Source: Vitis vinifera (Eukaryota > Streptophyta > Magnoliopsida > Vitales > Vitaceae). From it: a DNA stretch of 64,000 nt. Of this stretch, positions 24,810 through 36,440 are shown piece after piece. The translations under genes and the position numbers were made by a program. The stretch covers positions 331,501 to 395,500 of the forward strand of contig NC_081812.1 in assembly GCF_030704535.1 (NCBI RefSeq). The letters are read 5' to 3'. The number at the start of each line of letters is the position of its first letter. The first letter of the stretch is position 1. Below the pieces are notes generated by a model that was not told the origin of the DNA, did not search any database, and was given only the letters and a program-made list of their open reading frames with translations.

Positions 24810-25125
24810 AAATTTCGCAAACCCTAAACCCACGATTTTTGAGTTAGGCTGAAAAATACCATTTTTGCCTGCAAATCGTGATCAGATTACCAAATAGCAT
24901 CTTATTGTGCCATTGGATTTAAATTTCGCAAACCCTAAACCCACAAATGTTTACCCAGGCTGAAAAATACCACCTTTACCTGCAAATCGTGATCAGATTA
25001 CCAAATAGCATCTTATTGTGCCATTGGATTTAAATTTCGTAAACCCTAAACCCACGATTTTTTAGCCACCCTCAAAAATACCACATTTTCCTGCAAATCG
25101 TGATCAGATTACCAAATAGCATCTT
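24810..25125. repeat. 111-bp tandem repeat with telomere-like motif
   Basis: Nearly three copies begin at 24810, 24921 and 25032 with 'aaatttcgcaaaccctaaac'. Each unit holds one AAACCCTAAACCC block and ends 'agcatcttattgtgccattg'. The units are highly similar, with differences concentrated just after the telomere-like block. The array lies between the SIP1 fragment and the right TIR. Confidence 0.93.
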
Positions 25126-25608
25126 TTTTTAAAATAAAAAATAAAAATGTTTAGAGAGCTCGTGAACAATGCAAAACAACCTTCATCCCAAATCTTTTCT
25201 CAACAGCCACACAAAGCCTTAAATGGAAAACTCACCTGCGATTACTCCAAAAGGAAGACGAAGCTCCACCGCGGTTTCCAGAAACGATCCATGAAATTGC
25301 AGATCACGTTAGGGCAAAAGGAGAGAAAGTCACGGAGTCCCCAAATTTCAGAGTTTATAGGTCGGGTGTTGCGTGGGTTTTCCTAATTTCCCAACTTCAA
25401 AGTTCAAGATTGTTGTGTTTATTTATTAAAAGCACACTTCCGACATGGAGAAGGAAATGGCTGCTGACATGGAAATGGAGGGGTAATTTCGGAAATAAAA
25501 TTATAAAACAGTGGATAGTGCATGAAAAGGATAATTATTTTGCAACAGTGGATATATTTTGAGTTATACAAAGTTGGGTTCCTGAAAAGCTATTAAGTCC
25601 AAATTGGT

Positions 25609-28600
25609 GGCCAAAACACAACTTTCCCAAGAACAAAAAGGATATTTGCAATGCCAACTCTGTTCCTAACAGACACATGGATTAGGAATATGTGTATGCA
25701 GTCACATTCATGTCTAGTAAAGTAGTGGACACCATCTTCCTTTTAACATGGAGATGGATGCGCATTTCCTTCTAATGCTACCCGTGACCCGTCTCTCAAA
25801 TATTGGCTAGTTTGAGATGAATCTTCCATTTGATACACACCTTTTATTATCCCCATGGAAAAAGTTTGTAATATTATTTATGTAGCGGGATGCTTTTAAT
25901 TAAAGTACAAAATCTAAAATATAAAGACATCCAAGATTTGACCCTTTTTTTTCACATTTATAATTTTTTTTTAGATAAATATTTTATTAAAAATTATTCC
26001 ATCCAAACAATTTCAACCATTTATACAAAAATAACCCGAAAAAAAAAAATTGTTTCTAAATACTTTGAATAAAATTAAAATATTTTATGATATCAATTTG
26101 TTTAAATCTAAGTCATTTAAGTATATGGTGATACATGAATGGTTGGATAAGAGCGTTGACCCTACAATTCCGTTGGACACAACGAGGACGTTATATAAAT
26201 ATGAACTCTTCTTAACCTTATATACGCGTTTTAAAGTTGTGAAAGCCCCTCTTTAGGTCCAAAGCATGAACTTCTCAACTTATTTTAACATAAAGTATAT
26301 TATATGAAATCAAGATATACATCACCCTTAATATCTCAACTTTTTAGTAAGATATAAAAAAGTAACTGTCATTTCATTAATATAGTAGGGCTTTTCTAAA
26401 AGAGTTATTCACTGAATCACTAAGTTTTCATTAAAAGTTTAAAAAGTGCTTTGATCTAAGTCGGCAAAAGGGGTTTGAAATTCTTGATTAAAGTTTGCAA
26501 TTACTTGGGAATTTTAAACACCCATTACAGAAAGCACTCCTATGAACATGATTGTACGAGAAAAATCTTAGCCCCTGTTTCAAATGAAACAAGTGACTAA
26601 GACACAGAAAAAAGAGAAGTGGAGATGATTTAGAATTAAAGTAAAAAAAGCACTCATCTTAAAGATCACTTCAAATTGGAATCAGAATGACTAAATGAAT
26701 TTAGTCAGCAACCTCTTTTTCACATAAAGTTTTGGTTGCTCCATGTCCTTCCCATGTGACACCTGAACTCTCTCTCTTTTTCTCACTTTTGCTTTCAATG
26801 TTTTCACACTCTCCTTTTTGTGGTACGGTCCCCCTTTTGGCATCTTCTTTGGACCAACAATCACAACCACACGTTAGGGTTTTCTTTCTTTTTAATTTAT
26901 TTATTTTTTTGATTGGGCATGGCTTTATGTGAGTTCACACGAGGCCATCTCCATTACAACTTAGACATCACATTGGACTGACCCTATGTTGCAATGGAAG
27001 GTCATATGCTATGTGCTCCAATTATTGATTGCTTACAACTTTGTGACAAATAAAAAATACTTTTGTATGATATTATTAGTTTAATAAGTTAGTAGAGTTC
27101 AACAAAAAGATTATCATTACTTATTTATTTTCTTTATTAATTAAACTCGTATGCAAATATGAAAATTGACTATTTAAGAATTTTTAAAGTTTATATCTAT
27201 GAAGGTGAAGAGTATATACCTTCTTGCTTATTTATTTCTTTATTTTATTGAGTCTAGATACAAATAGAAGCAGAGAGAAAACCACCATAGATATAATTAT
27301 GATCAAAGACGTCTATATTCTAATTATGTTTAAAAAATTCGTTCAAAAAGTCTTTTTTTTATAAATTTAATAATATTTTATTTTATATAATTTATTAAAA
27401 TAATTTACAAATAATAGTAGGATAGGAAACCCCAACTACTCGAAAACACAAATTTAATATTAATAATTTATTATTTTAAGACTTTTCTAGGGAAGAAAAA
27501 ATCTCATTCATAACAAAAAGAAAATGACAAATTTGCATGGTCACGAATTTTTATGAGTTATAAAAAATCTCTAGGTGTCGATACGACCAAGTGGAAATTG
27601 ATATGGAATCTTATTCAATGTGGTAGCTTACTCCCCCATAAAAATTTTAAGTATAAAATTTTTAAAATGTCCCTTTCAAGGATCTATCTTGTTATGTTAA
27701 AATAATATTTGACAATTTTTTTTTATATTCTAGAAGAGTATGTCAAACTTTGCTGATATACATGAACTTATTTTAAATTATAATTTCAGGGATAAAATTG
27801 TCTCAATAAAAAATATATATATTTTTCCTTTTTTTAACAACCGTGGAATTGGAAACATGTGTGATTTGACATTCACGTAAAATGGCATTTAAGGTATATG
27901 TGGATGGGAATTTAGATTGGGTCCATGAATTTAGGAAGGAATAAAGGTGAAGCTGGAATTTCAAATATGCGTGGTTGGTAAAATTATCCTTATTTTTAAT
28001 AAAAATATTTCTAAAGAAAAATTCAATCATTTAATGATTATTATGATTTTTATTTGTGCCTAGTAGAGCCTCTATACTGATCCTAACCCGACAAGGTTGG
28101 GATATTTTAATAAGTTTGTAAGCTTATTAAGTAATTTGAAACTTTTTTTTTTTGGATTGATTTTATTATTGTCTTGTTTTCTAAGATGAAATTGTTTTTT
28201 CTCAATGTCTATGTTTTAATCTCTTTAATGATCGTCATTGGAGTGTTGAAATACTATCACACAAGGTACTAGAGAAATTGAACTTTGCTTTCCAAAATAT
28301 CTATAAAAGATACCGTTCCTTAATAGAACTCGATTTCAACACTTTTTTTTTTTTGTAGGTTTTGAATTAAATATATTCATATTTGGATCAAAGCTATGCC
28401 ATGTATGACGTATGTAACAAATAGGTTTTTTTGGATTAATTTGCATGTGAATTTGATTCTAATTAACTTATTTAATAATTATATTGGTTATAACTATAAT
28501 CGATTTAATCCATATTTGATTCATTTAAATTTTGGCTTTGAATTAATAGATCAATTGAGTCATAAACATTAGATGGAAAGATTAATCATATTGATTCAAA

Positions 28601-31490
28601 TAAGACTAAATCTGACTTAATTATTAAATAAAGCATGATAATCGTACTGATTTGTATTACTTATTTAATAATTAATTAGTGTGTTAACCTTATTTTTATC
28701 GGATTGATATTTTTATTTTGAGTATTTGAACTTTGAGATGATAGAAATACAATCTATCAACACAAAGTATCACTAACTCTAATAAACAAAGTTTTATGTG
28801 ACAATGAACATAAAACCATGATTCCATGACCCGCCGACGTTGGAGAATAAAATTAAATAAATAATTGGTTGGAAGAATAAAGAGTAGGATGAGGAAGGAA
28901 GAGGCATCACGTACACATACGGTGAGATGGTCCAATGAAATTGGAGACCAAAAGAATACCGCAGCATCCAGATGGAAGGCAAATGAGAAAAGTGTGGTTT
29001 GTTTGGACGTAACATGGTATTTATGGGAATCGAATCCCATTTTATTATTCCAAGAGGTGGTGGTCCGGTTGATGGAGGTGGACACATTATGTTACAGAAT
29101 AACTTTGAGACTTTTTAGGACGGTGTCGCTCTTCTCTGTGTGCTGTTGATTCATCATAATATCCTCCCAACTCCTTCCACAACCATCAGCACCCACTTCT
29201 CCATATTCTTCCATATCTCAACTCATTCTCAATGGCCACGTGGCTAAATCCATGAATTTGACGTTTTTTTTTGAATTTTCTGCCTTAACCTTTAAAAACT
29301 CGTTTTCGTAATTGAGGATGTTCTCCAACAGAATGTGGGTTTTGGCCCCACCAGCCAGCCTCCCATGGTCACATATTTCATAAATAGCTCCGGCCGCCCC
29401 ACCACCTCATGTCTTCCACCCGTATGCTTCCAAAACCCTCTTCAAATATCTTTCAAAACAAAATTTTGTTTCAAACTCGATTATGAAAAATGATTTTTTT
29501 AATTTATGTTTTAAACAAATATATAACATATTATGGGGTCGGTTATTTGTAAGAATCGATTTTACTTCCTCTTCTAGTAGGGGTGATAATTTGTATTACT
29601 GGATTAGGTTTTTGTCGTGTTAAAACTCAAATATTCTACTATATAAGTCAATTCAAATCCAACGCATATAACAATTGTATAAAAATATAAATTTAAATAC
29701 TATCTAAAATTCAACAATTAACATGTCATGTAAATTTAATCCATTCAATAATAAGAACTATTTATTTAATAATTAGATTGAGTTAAGTCTTATATAAGTT
29801 TGTGTTATTAATATTTCAATTAAACATATTTATAACTCAATTGATTTATTTATTTAAAAATCAATTTAAAATAAATTAAATATGAATTAAATGATTTAAA
29901 GTTACAATTAGATTAATCAATATTATCATTATAATTATCTATTTATTAAACGAATTATGCAAATCAATACAAATTTGACCCAAACTAATTATACTCAACA
30001 CAAACCCAATGAAAAATATGTTAAATTCAAGTCATGTTTACGATAACATTTTATCATCTCTATCTTTTAGTATAGGTGTAAAAGTCATCAATCAAAGTAT
30101 TTTAGAAGGAGCCAATAAAGAATTCTATTCACCCTATTCATGTTTGATCCGATGGATTTTGTTTTCTTGCACAACACAATTTATTTTTTATTTTTATTTT
30201 TTTTTAAAGTTTTCAATTGTTAGTTTGTAAAATCTAAGAAAATGATTGAAAATATCTTAAATTTGTTCTTAAAATAACATTAAAAAAAACATATGACTAG
30301 AAAACCTTTTTGTTTTGAAATATAGAAAATTATTATTAAGACATTTTGAAAATAAATTCTAAGAAATTGGCTTTGTGATGGAGAATTTTAAAAATGGTTA
30401 CTAAATTTTTAAATGTTAAATTTGTTAAATAAAATTTTAATTTAATTTAAAGATTAGAATGAGTATTTAAAGACTTAAAATGACGTGTACGCTTATGCAA
30501 AGACCTAAATGATATTTCCATCAATATTAATTTAATTTAAGGATTAGAATGACATGTAAGCTGCTTGAATCATAAATGGTATTTTAAATTTATTCCGATA
30601 ATACTAAAACATAAATAATATTTCAACTATATCTTTGGGTGATATAATTTATAAGAAAGAATTTGTAAGCAAAATTATTCAATGTTTGCAAAATGGTAAA
30701 TTATAATCGGATTTCATCTCAATGTCATGATCCATGAGTTTATTCTTATTTTTGTTTTTATACAAATTTTAAATAGTACAAAGTGGATATGAGAATTTTT
30801 TATAGTTATTTTATCTCGTTTAATTTTTAAAAATTTTAATTATATTAAAATAAATATATTTTATAAAAAAAAAATTATAATTTATTATGTTGAAAAACTG
30901 GGTTCCAACTTAAAATTAAAATGCAAATCCAAAGAATTTGAATATGAAATTCAACTTTTATTCCATTTATTTGATATCACATAATTATAATTATAATCAT
31001 ATTAATACATCCAACCCATGACTCCTCACAGCCCGTCCAATCTTGCTATTTTCAGAAACTCTAACTGAAAATTCAAAATTTTAGAAAATCAAAAACCAAA
31101 ATAACCCAATGTTTGTTTAGCTAGAAAAAGAATGTCATCTCTCCTCTAAATAACAAATATTATAGTAACGGGGGGCTGCTATTGTTCAATGTTCACTAGC
31201 TAAAAATTCCTCCAATTGAATTTTCTTTCTATTTCAAAATTTCAACCAAATCAAAAAAGGAAAATATCTAATCTATGGGGGCGGAGAGGGGACAGGTGTC
31301 CTACCACCACCGCAGAATGGCTGTGAGCCACAAGTTTTATCGTTGTTTTTTCGTCCCAGTCTTAAATATTGTAACTTACAAGTCAAGATACACAAGCGGA
31401 TTAGTACTCGCTAATCCTCTTTCTTTCCGTCCCATCATACGACACGCGCACGCGCTTTGTCCTCTCCTCACCTTCTTTTCTTCGTTTCTC
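25609..31490. other. Long AT-rich intergenic region
   Basis: No gene is supported over almost 6 kb. Around 28,360-28,700 and 29,570-30,000 the DNA has short repeated blocks ('attgattcatttaa', 'aacccaat') like decayed dispersed repeats. About 30,420-30,590 holds two imperfect copies of a segment with 'ttaatttaatttaaggattagaatga'. A promoter-like patch lies at about 29,235-29,490. Confidence 0.4.
29235..29486 (+). promoter_or_regulatory. Orphan promoter-like patch: G-box, TATA-like box, 25-codon ORF
   Basis: A perfect palindromic G-box GCCACGTGGC (29235-29244) is followed by a TATA-like cataaata (29379-29386) and an ATG ORF at 29409-29486 starting MSSTRMLPKPSSNIF. No recognisable gene body follows. 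The spacing resembles a real promoter, but the ORF is unrecognised and may be chance. Confidence 0.25.
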
Positions 31491-31491
31491 G

Positions 31492-31499
31492 GTATAAAT
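31492..31499 (+). promoter_or_regulatory. TATA box of the LOR8-like gene
   Basis: gtataaat in a C/T-rich context, 63-70 bp before the start codon at 31562. This suggests transcription starts near 31,525. Confidence 0.65.
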
Positions 31500-31561
31500 A
31501 TTGCTTTGCGCCTGTGCAGTTTTACAGCCAAATTAAGTGCACTGGAATTTGGTGAGTGGAG

Positions 31562-32286
31562 ATGACAAAGGTGTATCCCAATGCCACTGCAGCCAGCTGC
31601 GGATCGGAGGGAGTGAATCTGTGCATCGGCGTCGGACGAGACGCGGCGGTCCTGACAGTGTGGAAGAAGTCTCTGTTGTTCAACTGCAATGGCTTCACGG
31701 TGTTCGACGGCAAGGGGAATTTGGTTTTTAGGGTCGACAATTATGTTGCGGGACATAAGGGCGAGATTGTCCTCATGGACGCCTCCGGCAAGCCTCTTCT
31801 CACCATCCGCCGCAAGGTTTGGAAGTAGTGATTGATGCTTTTGTGGTTTTCTTTCATGGATTGATTCTCTGATTTTGATTTTGATTGCAGAGGCTGAGTT
31901 TGGGCGATAATTGGATGGTATACGACGGAGAAACCGCGGAGAATCCACGGTTTCAGGTGAGGAAGCATGCCAATCTGCTGAACTCGAAGTCGTTGGCACG
32001 AGTGAGTGGAGGTGGTGGCGCCGGCGGCAGCAGCAGCAGCAGCAGCAGCCCGAGGAACGCGATGTACGAGATCGAAGGGTCGTACTCTCAGCGGTGCTGC
32101 GCAGTGTACGACGAGACGCGGAGGTGCGTGGCGGAGATAAAGCGGAAAGAGGCGGTGGCGGGAGTGGCCCTAGGTGTGGACGTGTTCCGCCTCGTTGTGC
32201 AGCCGGAGATGGATACTCCGGTGGCCATGGCGCTTGTGATCTTGCTTGATCAAATGTTCGGATCTTCAAAACGCTTCTCCGTCTGA
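31562..32286 (+). CDS. LOR8: LURP-one-related protein 8-like (LOR domain)
   Basis: Two exons, 31562-31816 and 31891-32286, give 216 residues. The donor is aag/gttt and the acceptor attgcag. The protein opens MTKVYPN, then 'VLTVWKKSLLFNCNGFTV', 'GNLVFRVDNY', 'EIVLMDASGKPLLTIRRK', exon 2 'RLSLGDNWMVYDGE', 'YEIEGSYSQRCC', 'AEIKRKEA' and 'DVFRLVVQPEMD', ending near 'MALVILLDQMF'. This is the complete Tubby-like LOR barrel (DUF567). The start MTKVYPN is shared with Arabidopsis LOR8 as I recall it. LURP1 itself is a defence-induced gene; for LOR8 the role is not established. An in-frame (AGC)7 run adds a Gly/Ser loop (GGGGAGGSSSSSSS). A single intron at this place is usual for the family. Confidence 0.93.
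32029..32049 (+). repeat. (AGC)7 coding trinucleotide repeat
   Basis: Seven perfect AGC codons, in frame, encode seven Ser in a surface loop of the LOR domain, preceded by Gly codons. Length changes here would be in frame. Confidence 0.95.
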
Positions 32287-35200
32287 TTCTTCATCCTCCA
32301 TTGCTTCTTTCAACACATACAAACATCGACCACCATTGAATGGGTCCAAAAGCGAATAACATGGCGGATGATCTACTTCTTCCCTTATCATATCAAACAC
32401 CCTGCTTTTATAAAATTAAAAAAACATTTTTATGTATTTTGTCTATAATCCAGACTGCACTCAACTTCTCCGAAGAAGAAAATCATGTAAAGGACTCAAC
32501 GGGACGCAGTGGCCTCAGCTGAAGCTCAGCTCATTCCAGCGAACCTTCCCCAACCTTTTTGTTAGTTTTTTTAGATGGGGTTGATTTTGAATGTTCGAGG
32601 CTTGAGCTTGGTTTTTTCGTTTTATATAAAAGGCTGAGCTCCGAATATAGGGGTGTATATATATTTAAGATAGATCGAGAAAAAGGGAAAAACCAAGAAA
32701 CAAAAGCCGCGGGGGTGGGAGCCTCCTCGTTTCTCAAATGAATCACACTGTGTCTCTGTATTTGATTATTTTCTTGTTGAATGGAATTGGATTGGGCCCA
32801 ACATTGTCTTAACCTTTTCCATACTTGTCTTGGACTCTTAAGAGGGTTGGGCGTGGCCCAACAAATCTTTCATTTTGGATGGAATCACAGGCTGCCACTT
32901 ATTTCCATTTCATTCTTATGGTTTATATCAATTTCACTTGAACGGCTGTACACAAGAACATAATCAAGCACACATAACATGACCAAAATATGATAAAGGT
33001 ATATAAAAAAAAAGTAATCAAGTACAAAGAATGGGATTATTAGGATCTAAATAATATGACCAAGTAGGATTCACTATGATATGATACCTCTTCGGTACCC
33101 TAAGTAACATATTCTCCAAATGTATAATATAATAAAAAAAAAAATTATTAAGGTGTGAAGAATTTAACGAGTTATGAATAAGGTGACCGAGATATTTAAA
33201 AATAAATAAGTAATGAAATTTTGATATTGTAATATTTTTCAATCAAATTTAATGTTTGAAAGAAAGTTTCACACATAAAAAAAGAGAATTCAAATCATTT
33301 GTCATTGCTTCCTGTGTTATATTTCACAAGTTAGAAATACTTCTGTTAAAATTAAAAGATAGTTTTAAACTTGTAAAATGTGAATATGGGTTGACAAGAT
33401 TAGTGTTCTCTTCCTCAAAATGGTGATTGAATAGACCCCCTTTCCCTAATATGTTCTCCTTTTAGATGGTGATTAAATAGACCACCTTCCCCTGTGAAAA
33501 GGAGAAATCAAAGGAGATCCGACAACGTCCCTTTTATGTCCAAGTCAAACAAGTCCACTTACTAAATTGAAGTGAAGTGAAGTATGGAGGGTTTTTCCCT
33601 CAAGAGGAATGAGCTTACCCTTTCCACGCACTTGGGGTTGCTTTTGTTGTGAATGGTTAACGTAAGACTTGCTCATATGGCTCTGGTTTTTTAAAAGGAC
33701 ACATAAGACACCATGTGCTACTCAAAACATTTGTCAACAGAGGTCGCCAACTTGGTGTCATCTTGTTATGTTAGACGCTTAGGTTAGGCAACATCTGGAA
33801 GTGGCATTTTTGTTTATCTATGCAAGGATGGGGACAATAATCTTCCCTTCATGATTTAAGTTACTATTTCTCAAAGTTGGCTTATGTGGCATGATATTGA
33901 GCACTCTTGAATAGGCTTGGTTCTCCAATTGTCCCATGGATTTTACTATTTGAGTTGTCGGTTGTTTGTCGTCTACCCCATCACTCAATGGAGGGGTTTT
34001 AACTTTTAATGAATCACTTCGTATGTCTTAATCATTTTTTTATATATTTTTTATTTTTTAGAAATCAAATATAACATTAATATTTTGCGTTTGTATTTTT
34101 CTTTTTAGTCCTATCAAACATTAAAAAACTCAATCCCTTCTTTGTTTGACATAACAAAACATTTATTTTAAATTTTTGAACAATATTGTATAAAATACTC
34201 TTTATTCACTAATCAATTATTAACTGGCACAAAGCAATTCCATCCATCATAGCTTACATTTACAACTAAATATCTAAACTATGCTTTGTTTGATAAAATT
34301 ATTTTTTATTTAATATAATTATTAAATAATTTTAAAATACATAATTTTTTAATTAATTTTAATTATATTTCATATTTTGATATATTTTAATTAATTATAT
34401 TTGAACTTATTTGTATTTTAAAAGTCGATCATTCCAGGATTTAAAATCTAGTGTCATGCATTAACTAAAATCTTAAAATTATATAAAATTTATATATGAG
34501 AATATTTTTTAAACATGTTTGGAAAGAAAGAAAAAATGAAGGAAAGTGTGGAAGTGCAGGTGAGGAAAGGAAAGTGAGGAAACGTTTCACGGGGTGTTTG
34601 GCGGCCACCGGATCACACCTCGGATATTCCCATGCCACATCGCGTCTACTCCACACCATGCTATTTCAACCCCACATTTTGCTCTTTCCACACATTTTAA
34701 AATATCGATATCTGAAATTACATAATTACCCTCCTTCACATTTCTGGACTTTGTATTTGATCTTCACATTTTCCCTTTTTTTTTATCTTATTATTCTCTA
34801 TTTTAACTTAAAACTAAAATATAAAATTACGTAATCACCCTTATGATGTTGGTACTTTGAAATTAAATAGGAAAAAACATAAATTTAATAGAAAATTATA
34901 AAAATGAAATAAAAAAGGAGAAGAGGTGGGAGAGAGGAAGGGAGAAGAAGGTATGATTATAATTAGAGCCTCTTTATTACTTGTTCTTGAAGATATATAT
35001 TTTTTTTAAATAGAAAATTTGTTTTTAGATTTAGGAAAAATATTTGCTAACATTTTTTTTTTTTTGAATAATTTGTTCTAAAAATACATATATTTTCTAG
35101 AATTAATTTGAGATGTTTCCAATTATCATTATTCTTAGACTATTTTGAATAATAAAGTAATTTTAAACTTTTCTATTGCATTTATAGTAATTTTATAGAG

Positions 35201-36060
35201 AATACATTGATAAAATTATGTTTTGTATGAGGTTTCAAACAAATTTTAATTCTTTAATACAAATGAAAATTATTTTTGAAAATGTTTTCAAAAACTGTTC
35301 TAAAAGATATAAGTTATATTTGTTTGGATAAAAATTTATTTGAAAATTTGAAATGTTTTAAAATTATTTTTATATTTTTAGATATTTTTTAAAAATAACT
35401 TTTATTTTGAATTATTTTTTTTATTTGTATTATATTTTTTAAAACAACCTATAAATAAGTAAAAATAATTAAATGTGTTGTTTAAAAAATTATTCAGTTC
35501 CTTTAATTTTTTTTTTAGAAATATTGTCAAACATTGAGAGACTTTTTGGGGGAAGTTGAATCAGGAAGAAGATGAGGGTAGTTATGTAATTTGACAAAAG
35601 TATTTCTAAATAACAATAATATCTAGAAACTTGTGTTTTTGACTGTTGTCGTGACGAAAATAAGGGTAATAATGTAATTTAACATTCAAATTTCTCAATT
35701 AAAAAAAAAAAGAAAAAAAAAAAAAGAGTTAGGTGAAGTCTCCAAGGTTGCCCACCGTTTAGTATTAACTATTTTCTTCAACTTTATTTTTAATATTTTA
35801 TTAGAAATAGGGAAATAAGGAGGTTGCCCACCATTTAGTATTAACTATTTTCTTCAACTTTATTTTCAATATTTTATTACAAATAGAGATTGGAGGTTGG
35901 TGAAGCGAAAATATAAGGATACCAAACACTTTTTCCAAAGGGTAACAATACCCTTCTACTCCCTTCTTCCTTTCAAGATTCTCGGTAGATTTTCATCACA
36001 TTCTCCCCCAATCTCTCTTTGCTTCCTGTACTCTGACAAAATTCCCAGCACTCTTGCCCC
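32287..36060. other. Intergenic DNA between LOR8-like and pyruvate kinase genes
   Basis: AT-rich with no coding signal. Two direct copies of a roughly 65-bp segment ('ggttgcccaccatttagtatt') start at 35,746 and 35,822. A poly-A-rich tract precedes them at about 35,700-35,726. Confidence 0.5.
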
Positions 36061-36440
36061 TATTTTCTCACCAACCAAACAGGGTTTGCAACTGAGGTGA
36101 GTTTATCTGTTATTGTGTTTCATATGTGTATGTATATGTGTATGTTGTATTTGTACTTGTAGTTGTATTGAAGTAGTTTGAAAACAGGGGAGAAGTGAGC
36201 TGCGGAAAACTATAAGCCTACCCCTTGTAGTCTTCCATCTCATTAAATTTTCTCAGCATCCAAACACAGGGTAAGTTCTCTTTTTCTTTTCTGCTTTGGT
36301 TTCCAATTCAGATCTATACTTTGTTATGTTTCTTTGGCGCGATTGGAGGTTTCTGATTTGAAAATTTCTTTATGTTTGTGCTGATTTGGATTCCATTTGT
36401 ATGGTGGATTAGTGGAGGGTGAGAGAATCGTGCGAGAGGA
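36061..36440 (+). promoter_or_regulatory. 5' leader of the pyruvate kinase gene, probably with two introns
   Basis: A donor at 36097 (actgag/gtgagt) pairs with an acceptor near 36,188 (gaaaacag). A second donor follows at about 36,270 (cacag/ggtaag), with an acceptor near 36,411 (ggattag) before the ATG. Leader introns are common in highly expressed plant housekeeping genes. The exact borders are not proven. Confidence 0.45.

Larger units (their letters stand above)
22642..25608. mobile_element. Long-TIR DNA transposon carrying a host gene fragment, Pack-MULE-like
   Basis: 22642-22832 and 25427-25608 are inverted repeats of about 185 bp. The left starts accaatttggacttaatagc and the right ends with its complement (gctattaagtccaaattggt). 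Matching continues inward through 'aggaacccaact', 'atatatccactgtt', 'ccatgtcagcagccat' and 'ctccatgtc' to 'gctttta'. By eye the arms are roughly 75-80% alike. The 2,967-bp element encodes no transposase that I can find. Inside are a 22-bp-period array, a SIP1 aquaporin fragment and a 111-bp tandem array. Long TIRs plus a captured gene piece fit a non-autonomous Mutator-like element. No clear 9-11 bp target duplication is visible, so the superfamily is inferred and the insertion is probably not recent. Confidence 0.75.

Noticed and set aside
24804-25125. Telomere-like blocks as an interstitial telomere
   Set aside because: Only one short AAACCCTAAACCC per 111-bp unit, not a run of the telomere repeat.
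22642-25608. The element as an LTR retrotransposon
   Set aside because: The terminal repeats are inverted, not direct, and no gag or pol motifs are present.
31376-32269. 297-codon minus-strand frame opposite the LOR8-like gene
   Set aside because: It is the longest open frame in the window but lies antisense to two clear exons and spans their intron; its composition (Pro/Arg/Ser-rich) is that of a GC-rich shadow frame.
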